From positions 1 to 53,164 of the forward strand of contig NZ_BJMS01000019.1 of NCBI RefSeq assembly GCF_006539285.1: 53,164 bases of DNA, read 5' to 3'. Position numbers and translations under genes: made by a program. Within the stretch, counting starts at the first letter, position 1. Each line of letters begins with the position of its first letter. Shown here piece after piece: positions 29,527 through 37,960 of the stretch. Below the pieces are notes generated by a model. That model saw only the letters and a program-made list of their open reading frames with translations. It searched no databases and had not been told where the DNA came from. Origin of the DNA: Sporolactobacillus inulinus. Lineage in GTDB: Bacteria > Bacillota > Bacilli > Bacillales > Sporolactobacillaceae.

Positions 29527-30204
29527 TCATTCTCCTACCAATGCCGTGCCAATTCTGATAAATGTTGCCCCTTCTTCAACAGCGATCTCATAATCGTGCG
29601 ACATGCCCATGGACAGTTCCGAACACGGTGCATAACGAATCTTTCGGTCACGAATCTGGTCACGCAGCTCACGCAGTCGTCGAAAAACATGGCGGATCAC
29701 ATCGATATCTTCTGTATTTGGTGCCATGGTCATTAACCCAATCACGCGAAGATGTTCAAACTGCGCCAATGTATCTATAAAATCATCCAGCTGGTCTTCC
29801 GTGATGCCATGTTTCGACGCTTCGCCGGAAACATTTACTTCGACAAAGCAATTCAAGATACCTTCTTCAATCCTTTTGTTTAACTCATTCGCTAATTTCA
29901 GTCGATCTAAAGCGTGAAAATAATCGATTTTCCCCACAATATCTTTCACTTTACGCGTTTGTAGGGTTCCGATCAGATGCCAAATGATTCGATCGTCCTG
30001 AAGGATCGTTTGTTTCTCAAGCAGCCCTTCCTTACGGTTTTCTGCAAGGTTATAAATGCCGCAATCAACAGCTTCTTTTGCTCGTTCTGGAGACACATAT
30101 TTTGTGACTGCGATAAGTGTAACATCCTCCGTACTGCGCCCTGATCGTTCGCAAGCACGGGCAACCGCCGTTTGTATGTTTCTTAAGTTATCTGCAACTC
30201 TCAC
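29527..30204 (-). CDS. ylmE: YggS-family pyridoxal phosphate-binding protein
   Basis: A PLP-carrier protein implicated in vitamin B6 and amino-acid homeostasis. The 225-residue protein has the PLP lysine in LIAVTKYVS (about residue 36) and the C-terminal phosphate-binding LSMGMSHDYEIAVEEGATFIRIGTALVG. The GTG start at 30204 has AAGGAG 9 nt upstream. It follows ylmD by 3 nt and precedes sepF, so the genes form one transcription unit. Confidence 0.94.
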   Translation of the reverse strand: MRVADNLRNIQTAVARACERSGRSTEDVTLIAVTKYVSPERAKEAVDCGIYNLAENRKEGLLEKQTILQDDRIIWHLIGTLQTRKVKDIVGKIDYFHALDRLKLANELNKRIEEGILNCFVEVNVSGEASKHGITEDQLDDFIDTLAQFEHLRVIGLMTMAPNTEDIDVIRHVFRRLRELRDQIRDRKIRYAPCSELSMGMSHDYEIAVEEGATFIRIGTALVGE

Positions 30205-30207
30205 GAC

Positions 30208-31035
30208 TCAATGCTCCTTCTTCTTCATTCCGATATACCCCATCATGCGGCCTGTTTTTCCAAGATCATGCCGATAAGAGAAAAATAAGCTTGGGTGGGC
30301 ATATGTGCTGTATCCGGTCATCTGAATCTGCCGCTCAGGAATTCCGCTCTCAGCAAGTATGGAACGGTTGAGCAATTTGAGATTTAGCAAATAATGTCCA
30401 TTGCCGCAATCACGAACAGAAGGCGTCCAAAGGGATTTTCTGAGTTTCTTTACCTTATCAACCACCTGCTGATCAACCTCATAGTCGGCGCCGATCGAAG
30501 GCCCGATCACAACATGAAGCGCATCAGGTTTTATGGATACCGCGCGGCAGATTTGCTCGATCATTTGGGCGGCAGCGCCGGCTACTGTACCGCGCCAACC
30601 TGCGTGCATGATGCCGATAACATCCGGATCTTTCGCATAGTAAAAGATTGGAACACAGTCGGCAAAACATAATGCAAGCAACAGATCCGGCTCTGTTGTA
30701 AACAAACCGTCCACTCCGGGAATGACCGTGTCGAGGGCTTGTGCCCCTGATCCGGCCGATGCCGCATCGACTTGAGCAATTTCAATCCCATGAACCTGCT
30801 CAGCGCATACCCATTGCTCAAGCGGAAAGCCGGTTTTTCCAGCAATAATGCGGCGATTCGCAACGACATGTTCCGGATGATCACCGACATGAAGCCCTAA
30901 ATTCATTGAGTGAAACGCACCTTGACTCGTCCCACCGGATCGCAGCGTAAAACCCGCATAAAGCTCATGGCTTTTGGACACTACCGTCTTTAAACAAAGC
31001 AATGGATCTTCTTGAAAAGAAAAGGGTTCACTCAC
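30208..31035 (-). CDS. ylmD: YlmD/YfiH-family (PgeF-type) multicopper-like hydrolase/oxidase
   Basis: The 275-residue protein matches the DUF152/Cu-oxidase_4 family, with QVHG (about 80), LALCFADCVPIF (about 130), and HAGWRGTVAGA holding the zinc/copper ligands His and Cys. Members act as purine nucleoside phosphorylases/adenosine deaminases or in peptidoglycan error control. Which activity this one has is unknown. The GTG start is preceded by AGAGG. Confidence 0.9.
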   Translation of the reverse strand: MSEPFSFQEDPLLCLKTVVSKSHELYAGFTLRSGGTSQGAFHSMNLGLHVGDHPEHVVANRRIIAGKTGFPLEQWVCAEQVHGIEIAQVDAASAGSGAQALDTVIPGVDGLFTTEPDLLLALCFADCVPIFYYAKDPDVIGIMHAGWRGTVAGAAAQMIEQICRAVSIKPDALHVVIGPSIGADYEVDQQVVDKVKKLRKSLWTPSVRDCGNGHYLLNLKLLNRSILAESGIPERQIQMTGYSTYAHPSLFFSYRHDLGKTGRMMGYIGMKKKEH

Positions 31036-31115
31036 TATTTGCCATCCTCTCTAATTCAAAGGACCTTCCTTTAGCTTTCATTTTACCATAGACGGCAAAA
31101 AATCTCTTTAATAGT

Positions 31116-31382
31116 TTAATTTTCGCTCTGAATTGAAGAATCATGCTCGTTATAAAAGCGTACCAAAATGACATCGGCCCCTATGCGCACAATGTTATCC
31201 CAAGGAACGACGATGTCCTCATCTTTTCCGAAAATCCCCATTATTTTTCCTGCACCCGGTATAATCAGGTTGTCAATTTTCCCTGATGACAGATTCACAT
31301 CAAGATCGCCGATATGCCCCAAACGCTTACCGTTCTCCACATTCACCACTTCTTTTGTTTGAAAATCCGATATTCTAGGCAT
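31116..31382 (-). CDS. ylmC: YlmC/YmxH-family PRC-barrel protein
   Basis: The 88-residue protein is a single PRC-barrel-like domain (SDFQTKEVVNVENGKRLGHIGDLDVNL, KIMGIFGKDEDIVVPWDNIVRIG). Homologs are found in nearly all spore-formers and many are expressed in sporulation. The biochemical role is unknown. GAGGAGG precedes the ATG at 31382. It lies between sigG and ylmD as in B. subtilis (where ylmA also intervenes). Confidence 0.93.
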   Translation of the reverse strand: MPRISDFQTKEVVNVENGKRLGHIGDLDVNLSSGKIDNLIIPGAGKIMGIFGKDEDIVVPWDNIVRIGADVILVRFYNEHDSSIQSEN

Positions 31383-31802
31383 TTTATTCCTCCTCTACTG
31401 TCCCGTCCTTAATATATATGGCGCTGCTTGCGTATTGAGAAGTAAAAAAATTGCCCCGATCATTGCCTAGGAAATAGTGCTTGTCCGATTCAATTCGACA
31501 TAAACCGAACAAGTCCGGTCTTGTAGAAACGATTTGAACTTCTGTTTTATGTAGCAGAATTTGCTTCTCACTTTTGTGAGAGACTGGGCTGCGCTCGATT
31601 CTCTTGCAATCACTTTGTGTGCGGCTTTCATTCATTACCTTGTGCACGCACGCTGGCACGCATCAACAAGGTGCGATCCCGCGGGCGCCAGAGTACCTCC
31701 GCTTTGATTCTTGGTCAAGACACTGGCCCATTGGTTTGAAGATGGGGCAAAATCCTATACTTTCTTTTCCTGTGAAAAAAAACACTTGCATAGCAGCAAG
31801 TG
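31383..31802. other. 420-bp gene-free stretch with dispersed repeat and terminator
   Basis: Between ylmC and sigG there is no credible gene. A minus-strand frame at 31384-31659 has no family-like features and runs into repeat sequence. The stretch holds repeat B copy 1 (31637-31691), the CTTTCTTTTCCTGTGAAAAA tail shared with other intergenic regions, and the sigG terminator. Confidence 0.6.
31637..31691. repeat. dispersed repeat B, copy 1, with interleaved inverted repeats
   Basis: Arms ACCTTGT (31637-31643) and ACAAGGT (31666-31672) interleave with CTGGC (31653-31657) and GCCAG (31687-31691). The core GCTGGCACGCATCAACAAGG is shared with the copy at 52686-52759. The arm order 1-2-1'-2' would allow a pseudoknot in RNA. 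Confidence 0.7.
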
Positions 31803-31803
31803 T
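31775..31803 (-). terminator. intrinsic terminator of sigG
   Basis: ACACTTGC/GCAAGTGT stem (31803-31782 on the minus strand) followed by a U run, at the end of the sigG frame. Confidence 0.85.
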
Positions 31804-32582
31804 CACGGTCCAATTTCTGAATTCATTTCCTTAATCGCCATTTTTTCCAATCGGGAAACTTGAGCTTGAGAAATACCGATTTCCCGAGCAACTTCCATCT
31901 GCGTCTTTCCATAAAAAAAGCGCATCGCTACAATTCGCTTTTCTCGATCATGCAGCTTGTTCATTGCTTCTTTAAGTGCGATATTATCGACCCATTCTTT
32001 ATCCTTATGCTTTTCATCGCCAATTTGATCCATGATAAAAATTGGATCTCCGCCATCGCTGTAAATTGGCTCAAACAAAGAAACCGGGTCTTGAATTGCA
32101 TCTAACGCGAAAACGACATCTTCTACAGGAAGATCAAGTATTTTTGCGAGTTCCTGTATCGTCGGTTCATGTGAGTGCTTCGCAATGTAGCGCTCCTTTG
32201 CCTGAAGCGCTTTGTAAGCCATATCACGCAGAGAACGAGAAACACGAATTGGGTTGTTGTCCCTCAAGTAGCGACGAATTTCGCCGATAATCATCGGCAC
32301 CGCATAGGTTGAAAAACGAACATTTTGACTTAAATCAAAATTATCAATTGATTTCATTAATCCAATACATCCGACTTGAAACAAATCATCGACCGATTCG
32401 CCGCGATGGTTGAAACGCTGAATTACACTCAGAACCAATCGGAGATTACCGTTCACCAATGTTTCTCTTGCTTCAAGCCTCCCTGACTGAAGCTCAGTGA
32501 ACAGCTTACGCATCTCTTCATTTTTCAGAACCGGAAGTTTCGATGTGTCCACTCCGCAGATTTCCACTTTATGCCGTGCCAT
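31803..32582 (-). CDS. sigG: RNA polymerase sigma-G factor (late forespore)
   Basis: It directs late forespore transcription during sporulation. The 259-residue protein begins RHKVEICGVDTSKLPVL, the conserved N-terminus that binds anti-sigma factors. It has region 2 (GNLRLVLSVIQRF, DDLFQVGCIGLMKSIDNFD, RFSTYAVPMIIGEIRRYLRD) and region 4 (REKRIVAMRFFYGKTQMEVAREIGISQAQVSRLEK). It follows sigE, and a sigma-F-like promoter lies in the 168-bp gap, matching spoIIIG control in B. subtilis. Confidence 0.97.
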   Translation of the reverse strand: MARHKVEICGVDTSKLPVLKNEEMRKLFTELQSGRLEARETLVNGNLRLVLSVIQRFNHRGESVDDLFQVGCIGLMKSIDNFDLSQNVRFSTYAVPMIIGEIRRYLRDNNPIRVSRSLRDMAYKALQAKERYIAKHSHEPTIQELAKILDLPVEDVVFALDAIQDPVSLFEPIYSDGGDPIFIMDQIGDEKHKDKEWVDNIALKEAMNKLHDREKRIVAMRFFYGKTQMEVAREIGISQAQVSRLEKMAIKEMNSEIGP

Positions 32583-32688
32583 AAAAATGACCTCCCACTG
32601 TCGAAAACTTGCGATAGCGGGCTGATGAAAGAAATTTTACCGATCATTGCATCTGAACGGCTTCTTTTTCAACCTTGCTATATCCTCA

Positions 32689-32716
32689 AGTATTTCCGCA
32701 GGCGTCCATTTTATGC
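32689..32716 (-). promoter_or_regulatory. candidate sigma-F promoter of sigG
   Basis: GCATA (32716-32712), a 14-bp spacer and GGAAATACT (32697-32689) match the GYATA and GGNNANANT boxes known for sigma-F. It lies about 107 bp upstream of sigG. Confidence 0.6.
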
Positions 32717-32750
32717 ACTGAAAAAATGTGTGTACTGCGCGTGCGTATTG

Positions 32751-33461
32751 CTAAGCCATTTTGCTGAATTCTTTCTTTAACCGTTTAATAATCCGTTTCT
32801 CAAGACGTGAGATGTACGATTGCGAAATCCCTAACTCATCAGCGACATCTTTTTGGGTTTTTTCTTTGCCTCCAGCAAGGCCGAATCTCAAGGTCATGAT
32901 CTCTTTTTCGCGATCATTAAGCATCAGCATCGCTTTTTTCAGCAATGTCCGGTCAACCTTTCGCTCCATATTTTTCGTAGTCACATCATTTTCAGTGCCC
33001 AGTACATCGGATAAAAGTAATTCATTTCCGTCCCAATCGACATTTAACGGCTCATCTAAAGAGACCTCAGAACGCGTACGGTTGTTGCGGCGCAGGTACA
33101 TCAATATTTCATTTTCAATGCAACGTGACGCATAGGTTGCGAGCTTGATCTTTTTTTCCGGATTAAAGGTATTGACAGCTTTAATGAGCCCGATGGTTCC
33201 AATACTAATCAGATCTTCAATGTTAATCCGCGTGTTGTCAAACTTCCGGGCGATATAGACGACCAGACGAAGATTTCGTTCAATTAACGTTGCGCGGATC
33301 TTTGGGTCACCTGAAGGAAGCTTTTTCATTAATTCTGCCTCTTCTTCTTTGCTCAGTGGCGATGGCAGTCCGTCGCTTCCGCCAATATAATAAATTTCAT
33401 TAGGCTTGATACCTAGCTTTATTAATACCCAGCGCCATAACTTTAAGAAACCGAATTTCAT
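32751..33461 (-). CDS. sigE: RNA polymerase sigma-E factor precursor (early mother cell)
   Basis: It directs early mother-cell transcription. The 236-residue protein starts with a hydrophobic/basic pro-sequence ([20 protein letters not shown]) and the processing site context [15 protein letters not shown]. Cleavage by SpoIIGA would fall near residues 24-25. Region 2 ([34 protein letters not shown]) and region 4 ([28 protein letters not shown]) are intact. It lies immediately downstream of its protease gene spoIIGA. Confidence 0.97.
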   Translation of the reverse strand: MKFGFLKLWRWVLIKLGIKPNEIYYIGGSDGLPSPLSKEEEAELMKKLPSGDPKIRATLIERNLRLVVYIARKFDNTRINIEDLISIGTIGLIKAVNTFNPEKKIKLATYASRCIENEILMYLRRNNRTRSEVSLDEPLNVDWDGNELLLSDVLGTENDVTTKNMERKVDRTLLKKAMLMLNDREKEIMTLRFGLAGGKEKTQKDVADELGISQSYISRLEKRIIKRLKKEFSKMA

Positions 33462-33485
33462 ACAAACTCACCCTCCCCGTTTTTG

Positions 33486-34409
33486 TTATGAAGCCGTTTT
33501 AATGATCGTTCCATTGAGCAGCATGTCCGGATGCAAAATACTGTTAAAATCGCCAGATGAACTCAGCGCATGATCGGTAAAAGCGACCAAGGCTTTCCTG
33601 CAGGCCATTTGCTTATTGTCCTGATAAATCACAACCTCGTCCGGACGAATTGCCAGCGTCAGCTGGCTGGAGCCGTCAACCGCTCGGTAAGGAATCCACG
33701 CCAGCCGATGTCGCCACTCTTCCGGTATCGACTCGAGCTGGAGAGGCTCCGACGTCTGCCTATTTTGACTGAATACTTCAGGAATACATGAGCTGCATAC
33801 ACTCTTCTCAAGAAACATCACCGGCGTTTGTGTCAATGGATCAACTAGTTTGTTCCCGCTGTCGATCATTGCTTTGGCATGGACCCAGTCATCAAAGAAC
33901 CGTATGGACACCTGGGCGATGGTACTGCTGTGCCACTTTCTGACAACCGTTTGATCCATGCGTTTTTTCGCAAAATACCACAGTAAAGGAAAGCCAAGGA
34001 CCACGAAAATCCAGCTGATTGGATCACCATAATTCATAGTGTTTAAAAAGCGATTATTCGCATAAAATGAAGCGTCCTGAAAGAAGTAATGGACTGCGAA
34101 CAAGCCACCGCCAATAGCAAACGCGGTAAAATAAAATGCAGCAAGATTTTGCATAAAAACCGAGAGACGGCGGTAGCCGAAAGCCGTGAAAATAATCAGC
34201 ATCGAATAGACCAGTTTTCCCAGCGGATGATCGACAATGAAGGCTGCCGGCGTAAACAGTACCAGAACGATGGTGGAAGCAATGACTGCGCCCAGCCATA
34301 GACGAAGCCGGGTTATCCGCCGTTTCAGCATCAGCGCCGTTAATTTCAGCAGACAAGCATCAATAAACAGGTTAAGCGCCCAAACTGCATCTAAATAAAC
34401 GACCAACAT
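33486..34409 (-). CDS. spoIIGA: sigma-E processing peptidase SpoIIGA
   Basis: A membrane aspartic protease that matures pro-sigma-E after a forespore signal. The N-terminal half has five hydrophobic segments (about 4-20, 35-55, 60-75, 85-105 and 130-150). The C-terminal domain carries AMIDSGNKLVDPLTQTPVMFLE, the DSGN aspartic protease-like motif. The length of 307 matches the family (about 309). Start is ATG 34409, or TTG 34406 at better spacing from AAGG. It is co-transcribed with sigE from a Spo0A-type promoter. Confidence 0.95.
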   Translation of the reverse strand: MLVVYLDAVWALNLFIDACLLKLTALMLKRRITRLRLWLGAVIASTIVLVLFTPAAFIVDHPLGKLVYSMLIIFTAFGYRRLSVFMQNLAAFYFTAFAIGGGLFAVHYFFQDASFYANNRFLNTMNYGDPISWIFVVLGFPLLWYFAKKRMDQTVVRKWHSSTIAQVSIRFFDDWVHAKAMIDSGNKLVDPLTQTPVMFLEKSVCSSCIPEVFSQNRQTSEPLQLESIPEEWRHRLAWIPYRAVDGSSQLTLAIRPDEVVIYQDNKQMACRKALVAFTDHALSSSGDFNSILHPDMLLNGTIIKTAS

Positions 34410-34435
34410 CCCACCTTCTTTGCGTGTTTAGGAAC

Positions 34436-34512
34436 AGTATACGGGCTTTAGTGAGGAAAGTCTGTCAATCTGTGGTCGGAAATTTATTGTTATTTTGGCT
34501 GGTTTTGTCGCA
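34436..34512 (-). promoter_or_regulatory. spoIIG promoter: sigma-A boxes with 21-bp spacer and Spo0A box
   Basis: TTGACA (34468-34463) and TATACT (34441-34436) are separated by 21 bp, close to the 22-bp spacer of the B. subtilis spoIIG promoter, which needs Spo0A~P. TGTCGCA (34506-34512, plus strand) fits the Spo0A box TGNCGNA, and a poorer GGTCGGAA lies at 34474-34481. Confidence 0.75.
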
Positions 34513-34533
34513 CGCTGAAGGAGAAAGAACAGA

Positions 34534-34567
34534 ACTTCTGCAGGATGCGGTGACTTCCGCGTTGTGC
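34534..34567. repeat. short dispersed repeat C, copy 1
   Basis: GCAGGATGCGGTGACTTCCG followed by CGTTGTGC recurs with small changes at 51694-51726. It holds a GCGG/CCGC dyad. Confidence 0.6.
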
Positions 34568-34658
34568 TTTAAATTAGCGAAAGTTCCTATAGGAAAGTTT
34601 CTTCATACACGTGTGATGGGCTCGTGTCTTGTTCGGTGGTTGAATCATCGCTCCGATT

Positions 34659-34686
34659 GCTCGCTTGCCGCGGGCGCACCGCGAGC
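34659..34686. repeat. GC-rich palindromic element
   Basis: GCTCGC and GCGAGC arms flank a GC-rich centre (TTGCCGCGGGCGCACC). It looks like a small intergenic palindrome and abuts the IS30 remnant. Confidence 0.45.
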
Positions 34687-34699
34687 CTCCTCAGACAGG

Positions 34700-34950
34700 C
34701 AGGACGGATCACTGAAAAACTGGGCGTTCCCTTTTATTTTCCAGCACCGCATGCGCCCTGGCAACGCGGCAGCAATGAAAATACAAACGACCTGTTGCGC
34801 GAATACTTTCCTAAGGGTCATGACCTGAAGCAAGATGCCGATGCCGACGTCCAACAGAGCGCTGATGAACTGAATCTCCGTCCGCTCAAATGTCTGGGAT
34901 GGCGAACGCCTTTTGAGGCTTTTTATCATCGGGTGTTGCACTTAGTTTGA
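34700..34950 (+). pseudogene. IS30-family transposase, C-terminal remnant
   Basis: The frame reads VPFYFPAPHAPWQRGSNENT, whose second Glu is probably the final catalytic residue of the DDE domain. It continues NDLLREYFPKGHDL and DELNLRPLKCLGWRTPFEAF and ends at TGA 34950. This is the last third of an IS30 transposase, with the rest absent. It lies between the ftsZ terminator and the spoIIG promoter. Confidence 0.85.
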
Positions 34951-34960
34951 CAATTCAAGC

Positions 34961-35011
34961 CTGTAAAAAAGCCTGCGAACAAGGAAACATAGTTTCCTTG
35001 TTCGCAGGCTT
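34961..35011 (-). terminator. strong terminator downstream of ftsZ
   Basis: A perfect 20-bp stem (AAGCCTGCGAACAAGGAAAC with its complement, 3-nt loop ATA, 34969-35011) is followed by UUUUUU on the minus strand. The symmetry may also stop plus-strand transcription. Confidence 0.85.
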
Positions 35012-35067
35012 GTCTGCTTGAAATCATGGATTAGGGAGAAAACAAAAACGTGTTTCGCGATAGCTTA

Positions 35068-36240
35068 TTACTCGTTTCTTCTGCGGCGATTGCGCAAGAA
35101 CGTCGGTATATCCAAAGTATCTTCATCATCAATAACACTGCGCGACCTTCTGCTGGAAGGCTGAACGACTGGTTTTACGGACTCGTCATGATGGTCACGT
35201 GCTTGTGCCGTACCATCATTTTCCGAACTTTGTCTTCTCCGCGTGAAAAGATCCTCTCTGGAAGCCGATCCGGAAGAAGACGCGTTGTTCTCTTCAAATC
35301 CTGTTGCAATCACTGTAACAACAATTTCATCATCCAGTTCCTCGCGAATGACGGAACCAAAGATCATATTGACCTCTTCGTCAGCAGCTGTAGCTACAAT
35401 ATCAGCAGCTTCATTGACTTCATAGAGACTTAGATTTGTACCGCCTGTAATATTCATCAAGACGCCTCTTGCTCCATCAATCGACTTTTCAAGAAGCGGA
35501 CTGGATATTGCTTTTTTAGCTGCTTCAGCAGCACGATTTTCACCGGAGGCGATGCCGATCGCCATCAGTGCCGAACCGCCTTCTGTCATGATCGTCTTCA
35601 CATCTGCAAAGTCCAAGTTAATCAAGCCGGGTACGGAAATCAGATCTGAAATTCCTTGAACCCCTTGACGGAGCACATTATCAGCCTCTCGAAATGCATC
35701 AAGCATTGGTGTGTTCTTATCAACAATTTCGAGCAGTCGATCATTCGGAATGACAATCAGTGTATCCACTTTTTCCTTCAAGTTGGCAATTCCGCTTTGC
35801 GCCTGTTTTGCTCTTTTTCTTCCTTCAAAGGTAAACGGGCGCGTCACAACGCCGACCGTCAAGGCGCCGACTTCTTTAGCAACTTCAGCAATGACCGGAG
35901 CCGCACCGGTGCCCGTTCCGCCGCCCATTCCCGCGGTGACGAAAACCATATCGGCGCCTTTAAGTACTTCTTCAATCTGGTCATGACTCTCTTCCGCCGC
36001 CTTCTTGCCGACCTCAGGATTCGCTCCGGCACCTAGACCGCGTGTCAGTTTTTCGCCAAGTTGAAGTTTAATATCTGCTTTAGACAATTTTAATGCTTGC
36101 GCATCCGTATTGCCGCAAATAAATTCAACACCTTGAATGCCGCTTTCAATCATTCGGTTAACCGCGTTATTTCCGCCGCCGCCAACGCCAATGACTTTGA
36201 TTCTGGCTAAATGTTCCATCTCCGTATCGTGATCATACAT
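35068..36240 (-). CDS. ftsZ: cell division protein FtsZ
   Basis: Tubulin-like GTPase that forms the division ring. The 390-residue protein has [17 protein letters not shown], the GTP signature [17 protein letters not shown] (about 106-122), the T7-loop region ([12 protein letters not shown]), a variable linker and the C-terminal tail [15 protein letters not shown], which binds FtsA and SepF. It directly follows ftsA and ends the cluster. Initiation could also be at MEHLARIKV (residue 8). Confidence 0.98.
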   Translation of the reverse strand: MYDHDTEMEHLARIKVIGVGGGGNNAVNRMIESGIQGVEFICGNTDAQALKLSKADIKLQLGEKLTRGLGAGANPEVGKKAAEESHDQIEEVLKGADMVFVTAGMGGGTGTGAAPVIAEVAKEVGALTVGVVTRPFTFEGRKRAKQAQSGIANLKEKVDTLIVIPNDRLLEIVDKNTPMLDAFREADNVLRQGVQGISDLISVPGLINLDFADVKTIMTEGGSALMAIGIASGENRAAEAAKKAISSPLLEKSIDGARGVLMNITGGTNLSLYEVNEAADIVATAADEEVNMIFGSVIREELDDEIVVTVIATGFEENNASSSGSASREDLFTRRRQSSENDGTAQARDHHDESVKPVVQPSSRRSRSVIDDEDTLDIPTFLRNRRRRNE

Positions 36241-36277
36241 TGTTCATTTCCTCCCATTTAATCATACCGCCGCCCGA

Positions 36278-37564
36278 TCAGTCAAAGAACAGATTAAACC
36301 AATTTTTCACTTTGGTTGTTACGCCTTCACGCTCTTTCGGGGCCTGTTTTGATTTTTTCTGTTTCTGCTGTTTCTGTACAGCTTCATAATGTACTGCTTC
36401 AGGTGCGATGGCTGCTGCCACCTCTTTGCCCTGGATTTTGACATTATGATAAGCGAATTGAATGAGTCCGATGCAAGCTGTATATTTCGGCTCGCGTACA
36501 CCAATATAGTCCGGTGACGCAATACGGACGCTGGAATTGAAATGATGTGCCGCAAGATCGGCAACGCCGGGCATCGCTGTTACTCCGCCTGTGAGGACAA
36601 AGCCTCCCGGTAATTCTTTAATTCCAATCCGATGCAGTTCTTCTTGAACAATGTCAAACATCTCACCCATACGCGCTTGAATAATTTCAGCCAGGTCTTC
36701 CTGACACATGGTTTGCTTCTTATCACTGCCAATTTTTGAAACGTTAAACGTATCTTCATCAGACGCTGCACCAAGATAAGCAACGCCATGCTTGATTTTC
36801 GTCTGTTCTGCTTCATCCATTGGAATTTTTTGTATAATGGACAAGTCTTTGGTCACATGATTGCCGCCAAGTGGAAGCTCAAATGTAGAAATAAGCGTCC
36901 CCTGATCGAAAACAGCAACACTAGTGGAACCGCCGCCGATATCGATCAGAGCAACACCCAAATTTCTCTCATCTTCAGATAACGCAACCGAGCCAAGAGC
37001 GAGCGGCTGGAGACAGATATCCGAAATGGTCAGACCCGCGCGTTCTACGCAGCGCAGCAGGTTATGAAGTAAAGTCTTCGACCCGGTTATGAGTGTACCT
37101 TCCATCTCAAGACGTACACCGATCATACCTCTTGGATCATGAATTTCATCTACGCCATCAACAATGAACTGTTCTGGTATTACATCAACAATCTCTCGTT
37201 CAGGAGGAATCGACATCACTTGTGCAGCGTCAATAACTCGCGCTATGTCCTCGTTGCCGATTTCATGGGTTTCTGCTGAAACGGCGACCACGCCGTGACA
37301 ACTGCGGAGCTGGATGTGGTTGCCTGAGATGCCGACAACCACACTTTTTATATCAATGCCGACCATGCGTTCCGCTTGCTCAATAGCATTTTTGATCGAC
37401 CGAACCGTTGCGTCAATATCGACAATCGATCCTTTTTTAATTCCGTTTGAGACCGATTCTCCTACGCCAATAACATTCAGCCTTTCCCCTGCCATCTCGC
37501 CGATCACGGTTTTTATGCTGGACGTTCCGATATCCAGACTGACAAAAACATCCTCACTGTTCAT
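36278..37564 (-). CDS. ftsA: cell division protein FtsA
   Basis: Actin-like ATPase anchoring FtsZ to the membrane. The 428-residue protein has VSLDIGTSSIKTVIGE (phosphate 1), VALIDIGGGSTSVAVF (phosphate 2) and GGFVLTGGVTAMPGV (adenosine), plus a C-terminal amphipathic helix TKVKNWFNLFFD. A sigma-H-like promoter lies 160-190 bp upstream. Confidence 0.97.
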   Translation of the reverse strand: MNSEDVFVSLDIGTSSIKTVIGEMAGERLNVIGVGESVSNGIKKGSIVDIDATVRSIKNAIEQAERMVGIDIKSVVVGISGNHIQLRSCHGVVAVSAETHEIGNEDIARVIDAAQVMSIPPEREIVDVIPEQFIVDGVDEIHDPRGMIGVRLEMEGTLITGSKTLLHNLLRCVERAGLTISDICLQPLALGSVALSEDERNLGVALIDIGGGSTSVAVFDQGTLISTFELPLGGNHVTKDLSIIQKIPMDEAEQTKIKHGVAYLGAASDEDTFNVSKIGSDKKQTMCQEDLAEIIQARMGEMFDIVQEELHRIGIKELPGGFVLTGGVTAMPGVADLAAHHFNSSVRIASPDYIGVREPKYTACIGLIQFAYHNVKIQGKEVAAAIAPEAVHYEAVQKQQKQKKSKQAPKEREGVTTKVKNWFNLFFD

Positions 37565-37960
37565 TCTGTGGCACCCCCTTTTTCTCTTGAATCTCTTTGA
37601 TGATCATTCAGGGATGATTGGATCGAGCAAGCGACATATAAACATCTGCGATTTGTGTTAAAAGACATTTCAGTCAACCCAACATTTTCACTGTTCCTCG
37701 ATTAATAGAAACAAACCCTATTGTTTGTATTCTACACATTGGAGCAATTCCCTTTTAATTTAATCGTCTAAAACAACCTGACGCATGACTGCATCAACTG
37801 GTCTGAACCCTTGCTTTTCAAAGCAAATGTGCTCATAATCAGCCAAAAAGTATTACTCACTAATAATAGTCTTAACTATTTAATAGTCTACACCAAGATG
37901 AATAACTAGAAAAGATCTATTTAACTATTTCAACAAAGTATCCGTACTTTGTTTCCGTTT
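37565..37960 (-). other. 396-bp region between divIB and ftsA
   Basis: AT-rich and without a gene. B. subtilis has genes such as ylxW, ylxX and sbp here. Besides a sigma-H-like promoter it contains small hairpins (ACAAAGTA/TACTTTGT at 37934-37953, and TTGCTTT/AAAGCAA). None has a convincing U run. Confidence 0.5.
37727..37755 (-). promoter_or_regulatory. candidate sigma-H promoter of ftsA-ftsZ
   Basis: AAAGGGAAT (37755-37747), 11-bp spacer and GTAGAATAC (37735-37727) fit RnAGGAwWW and RnnGAATww with one mismatch in each box. The B. subtilis ftsAZ operon also has a sigma-H promoter. Confidence 0.55.

Noticed and set aside
31384-31659. 91-codon minus-strand frame between ylmC and sigG
   Set aside because: No recognisable family, unusual composition, and its N-terminal part runs into the dispersed repeat B. 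It is more likely non-coding intergenic sequence.
34424-34828. 134-codon plus-strand frame upstream of spoIIGA
   Set aside because: It overlaps the spoIIG promoter, repeat C and a GC-rich palindrome, and the IS30 homology is in another frame (34700-34950).
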